From Onchocerca lupi (lineage: Eukaryota; Nematoda; Chromadorea; Rhabditida; Onchocercidae), in NCBI GenBank assembly GCA_028564675.1, contig JAOVVO010000240.1:1-64000 (forward strand): a stretch of DNA of 64,000 nucleotides. The letters are read 5' to 3'. The stretch's first letter is position 1. The number at the start of each line of letters is the position of its first letter. Positions 60,357 through 64,000 of the stretch are shown in pieces. The notes below the pieces were generated by a model. It saw only the letters and a list, made by a program, of their open reading frames with translations. It did no database searches and was not told the DNA's origin. The translations under genes and the position numbers were made by a program.

Positions 60357-62308
60357 TTTTTTCTTATCGCTTGTGGCTTTTTACGAAACGTTCCAAGTAC
60401 TCCATCGATTGCTCCCAAATTTTGGAACAGCCTTGCACTCGAATAGGTACATGTTTTTTTATAAATAAAATAAGTAATTTAATATTTTTGTTTGTTTTTT
60501 GTGTAATTCGTTCATTTTTTGATTTGTGGGGAATGTAGTTGCGTCGCACAAATATCTTGGTCATGATGATGTATAATGAAATGTTTCATTCAAGCAATTT
60601 ATTTCACAATACTTGTGGGTATACAACATTTTTTATTATTCTGTATAGATATAGAGATTGTGTTGTTTGCTGACTATAGAACACGCAACATATAATTCTT
60701 TATGTGAGAAGCAATCGGTCTTGAGATCTAAAACGCACAATTCTAACGATTGACCCTGAGCTTTGTTGATGGTGAGGCAAACGCCAATAGAATTGGGAAT
60801 TGCAATCTCTTAAATTGAAATGGCATATCTTTGGAATCATAGGAATGCGAGGAATAAGGACATTTTACCTTTTGAAAGGTCCTGTCAAGATTGTTGCTTC
60901 TACAACGTTGCTCATTAACTTTTTTACTGTAAGTCGCAAGCTACTGCAAAGGTTTGAATGGTTGGTATTTCGCAACATGATAATTGGCACAGAGATTTTC
61001 AACTGCAGTATGTGCGATTGCATTCCTGGAAGATCGAGTGAATTAAAAAATTCTGTTGGATAATTACCGTTTCATCTGCTTCTACAATAGTGTCAAACTT
61101 GTATGTGACTGCCTCGCTTTGAATGTTAGATTGTATAATATTGTTAAGTTCTTTCGATGTCTTTGTTCTTGGTAGCAAGAATAGCTCGTACACTTAGCCA
61201 ATCATGATTCTTATGATTGGTTTGGATATTGGGAAATACTTTTTCAACCAACTCTCCTTTTGAAGTTACTAAATTGCAGGAGTTTGAGGCAATGAAATTC
61301 GTCCTGTGGTCAGATCAACCGGCATCTCTCCGTTTCCAATATCTAGCAATTGCTGTGAGAATATTCCAGCTGATCGATCCTTTTGCAGTTGAACACGCAT
61401 GTTTGTAGTTAATTTTAAAGTCTTAACGTGTCTCCACAAAGTAGAATATTTTAGGCAATCATTTATTTTGCCCGTTGTTGTCGATCGAGGAATTACAGGT
61501 AAGGTTTGCCTGAAATCTCCTGCAAGCAATATTAATGCGTTCCCAAATGGTCTAATATTTTCATGCAAATCTTGCAATGATCGATCAAGAACCTTGATCG
61601 ATTTTTTGTGCTCTATTGTACATTCATCCCAAACAATAAGTTTGCATTTTGCAATATTTTTCCCATACCGGATGTTTTGGAAATGTCAGATGTGAGAGTT
61701 TCAATGAATTGCTTGCTCAATGGCAATTTCAAAGAGGAATGGACAGTTTTGTCACTATATAGCAATATTGCAGTTATTCCGGAAGATGCAAGAGCTAAGG
61801 TTATGCCATTTTGGGATCGAATTGTTGCCAGAATCAATCTAATTAGGAACGTTAACCAATCCCTCCTGGCGTATCTAAAAAGATTTCTTGAACACCCTTA
61901 CTGATAGTTTACATCATTTGATCGTAAATGTTTTTTTGCTCAAGCATTAGCTTAGAAATATTTGGTTGCACATATGATAAAAGATTATCCTATTGTAATT
62001 TTGTTCGCGACGCAATTCTACATCGGGCAGAGCAGCAATGGATCAACTCGGTTATTGCATTCCAAATTGATTGAGAACTTTGTTCGCAATTTGTAAGAAC
62101 AAGTCTTCAATCATTATCAACGTTTCGTTGTAGATTTGCTCTGTGAAATTCATGTTAATATTTGAATTTTCGCTGTGCCTTCGATGGAGAATATCTTCAG
62201 CCATATGCGGTATATATTTCGCCCATAACTCTGTTGGAAATAAAGGAGAGCAGACGGTCAATATGATTGCAAACAGTGTACGAATTTGATTTGGATGTGC
62301 CACGATCA
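60340..62308 (-). mobile_element. Helitron helicase fragment, copy 2, inverted and 5'-truncated
   Basis: On the minus strand the region from 62308 leftward repeats the copy 1 sequence that begins at TGGCACATCCAAATC (56740). It runs through NQFGMQ (62052), the damaged motif I region (about 61890), SSGITAILLYSDKTVHSSLK (61790), LLAGDFRQTLPVIPRSTTTG (about 61500), LKLTTNMRVQLQKDRS and SNIQSEAVTYKFDTIVEADE (61140). It ends with helicase C-terminal blocks (INKAQGQSLELC, about 60770) that copy 1 has lost. Identity to copy 1 is about 95% over the parts I compared. Rep and N-terminal regions are absent. A minus-strand frame at 60564-60364 follows the helicase and is of unknown meaning. Its left limit may be near a hairpin at 60329-60356, but this is uncertain. 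Confidence 0.85.
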
Positions 62309-64000
62309 CTGGTGCTATCATTGTAAGTAAGAGAGGAAATTTTTTCAATTTAATCAGCAAAAAAGGCAACGAGAAATAAACATGTTTTACATTTTTTGCA
62401 CTTCAGAAGTTTCAATAAGTAACAAAACAAGCATCAGCTATTTATCATGATATTTACACTCATGATCCTAATATAAACATAGAAAATGAAATAAGATAAA
62501 AAAAAATTTTCAATTTAAAAAAAGAGAAAATCTCTTAAAAAAGGGAAAGATTCTTGAGATGAATTTATTTTTGTTGAATTTTTAGTAAATTTTTGAACGA
62601 AATAATCGTGCAGTCTTCTTTTATGCATATCTAAATTGCGAAAGAAAAATTTCTTTCTACATTGCTAGTCTCATTTTACATCAAAAGTCCAAAAATTGAG
62701 AGTGAAATTGGAAAATAAAATTGAAATTTAATTAGCAATTATTAGAATTAATTAAGATCCGTAAATTGATATATAATGTTGAAAAATGCTTCAAACTTCT
62801 GATAGTTTGCATAAAAGAATATTTTTACATTCTATCAGCATTACCATTGGAATTGATTTGCATTGTAAATTTATAATTTTTTCCTCAAATTTTAATCATT
62901 TTCAAAGTTTGGAATAGATATTTTTCTTTACTGGAAATAATACATTCGATAAAATCTTCGAAAAAATTTGTTTAATGTGATTTTATGAAAGATGCATTTA
63001 AATAATTTTTTATTGCAACTAAATTTATGAGAAAAGAAAAACATTTGTTAATGAAAGATATGATGCAAATTTGAAAAGATATTTCTTAAATATCATTACT
63101 ATTACTATATCACATGGATATGGAATAATTTAATGCATCAGTCACTGTTGTTGTTAATTTGGTACAGTTACCATCCCTTATCACTTTCTGATTATCTTAT
63201 CATTAACTGAATCATCATTATTAGCTTCGTTTCAATTGTAGCTTTTATGTTATAGTATTGGCAATTAGTATCTTTTTTTCTTTTTGCTGCATCAAAATGC
63301 AATACTCGCATCATTCATTATCAATCTGTTTGATTTATAATTTTTTGAACTTCCATTATTCATATCTTATACCTAAAAATGAACAATCAATAATTCTTTA
63401 ATATCGCTCTTTCCTTTTACCATTTTTATTAATTACTGTCATAGTCATCTTTGCGTTATATTTTTTCTTATTATCATTGTTATTAATTATTCAAAATTTT
63501 TATACTCGCTTCATATCAGAAAATATTAAGCAGTAGCATATAGTTATAAAATATAATATTTCTGTTATTGATAGTTTGCTTCAAAGAAGTAAATTATATT
63601 TCCGTTCCTCTTTACTTTATTTCTAGCATGTCATATTTTTTCTCGTACTAACAATTTTATTTTTAAAAAGAATATTTATTGAAATTTTTTTACATAACGA
63701 AAGTTATTTGTTGAAACTTTTTTGAGAAGAGTATTTGGGTAATTTTCTGAAAGAAAATATTTTTAGAATTTTTTCAAAAAAAAAAAAAAAAAAAATAGAA
63801 ATACCGAAAAGATCGTTACAACATACATATATATGTTTTTCATTTTTTGCCAATTTTTCGTCACTTTGTAATTGTGACTTTTAGCAAATTAATACTGTTA
63901 CTGACGTTTGTCTTTTTTTATTTATATTTAGAAAATATAAATGGCAAAAAAAAAGATCATAGTGTGATGTTATTAACGAGTTCCAGAAAAGGAAATATTT
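62309..64000. other. AT-rich DNA, nothing recognised
   Basis: The last 1.7 kb is very AT-rich, with poly-A runs (for example 63774-63795) and no exon, RNA gene or repeat that I can support on either strand. Confidence 0.5.

Noticed and set aside
1..64000. tRNA genes, CRISPR arrays or Wolbachia-derived inserts
   Set aside because: I looked for B-box GGTTCGANTCC-type motifs, regularly spaced repeats and bacterial-like long frames with G+C shift. None was convincing. A tRNAscan and a search against endosymbiont genomes would settle it.

Overview
This is a eukaryotic nuclear window, about 70% A+T by eye, with intron-rich genes, poly-A/T tracts and no bacterial-style coding. It looks like a nematode. 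The four complete conserved genes have short exons, three of their start codons sit 4-15 nt behind a 3' splice-like site that could accept a spliced leader, and an exact copy of the 22-nt nematode SL1 spliced leader lies at 57368-57389. Base composition and gene style suggest a clade III (spirurid/filarial) worm. That placement is inference; no database was searched.

Layout. (1) 597-6107, + strand: the 3' half of the dynactin p150 gene (dnc-1); its 5' end lies off the left edge. (2) 6108-9664: convergent spacer with a 47-codon Gly/Tyr/Asn-rich reading frame of unknown status. (3) 9665-18887, - strand: complete USP47-type deubiquitinase in about 24 exons. (4) 18888-24047: spacer with a degenerate tandem repeat. 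(5) 24048-31049, - strand: complete PLAA/UFD3/Doa1 orthologue (WD40, PFU, PUL), with what looks like a second PFU-like unit. (6) 31050-32269: divergent promoter region with an unusually GC-rich core. (7) 32270-37268, + strand: complete SF3A3 (SF3a60) in 9 exons, one intron using a GC donor. (8) 37269-41182: spacer with a decayed reading frame and an LTR-like fragment. (9) 41183-49756, - strand: myeloid leukaemia factor (MLF) family gene with two possible first exons 5.4 kb apart and a possible 15-nt microexon. (10) 49757-53100: AT-rich spacer, then an unidentified reading frame at 53.2-53.4 kb. (11) 54.2-62.3 kb: mobile-element cluster. It holds a decayed Rep/helicase Helitron (+), a 583-bp terminal-inverted-repeat element nested in its helicase, and a 5'-truncated, inverted helicase copy (-). 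(12) 62.3-64 kb: AT-rich, nothing recognised.

The host genes are housekeeping: dynein-dynactin transport, ubiquitin handling (USP47 and PLAA are neighbours on the same strand but 5 kb apart, with no sign of an operon), splicing, and an MLF adaptor. The most interesting part is the right-hand quarter. The nested element has a 5-bp target duplication, and removing it restores the helicase reading frame. It carries both the exact SL1 sequence and a gene-like 49-residue frame. The two Helitron helicase copies share the same disabling lesions yet lie in opposite orientation, so they look like an inverted duplication of an already dead element rather than two transpositions.
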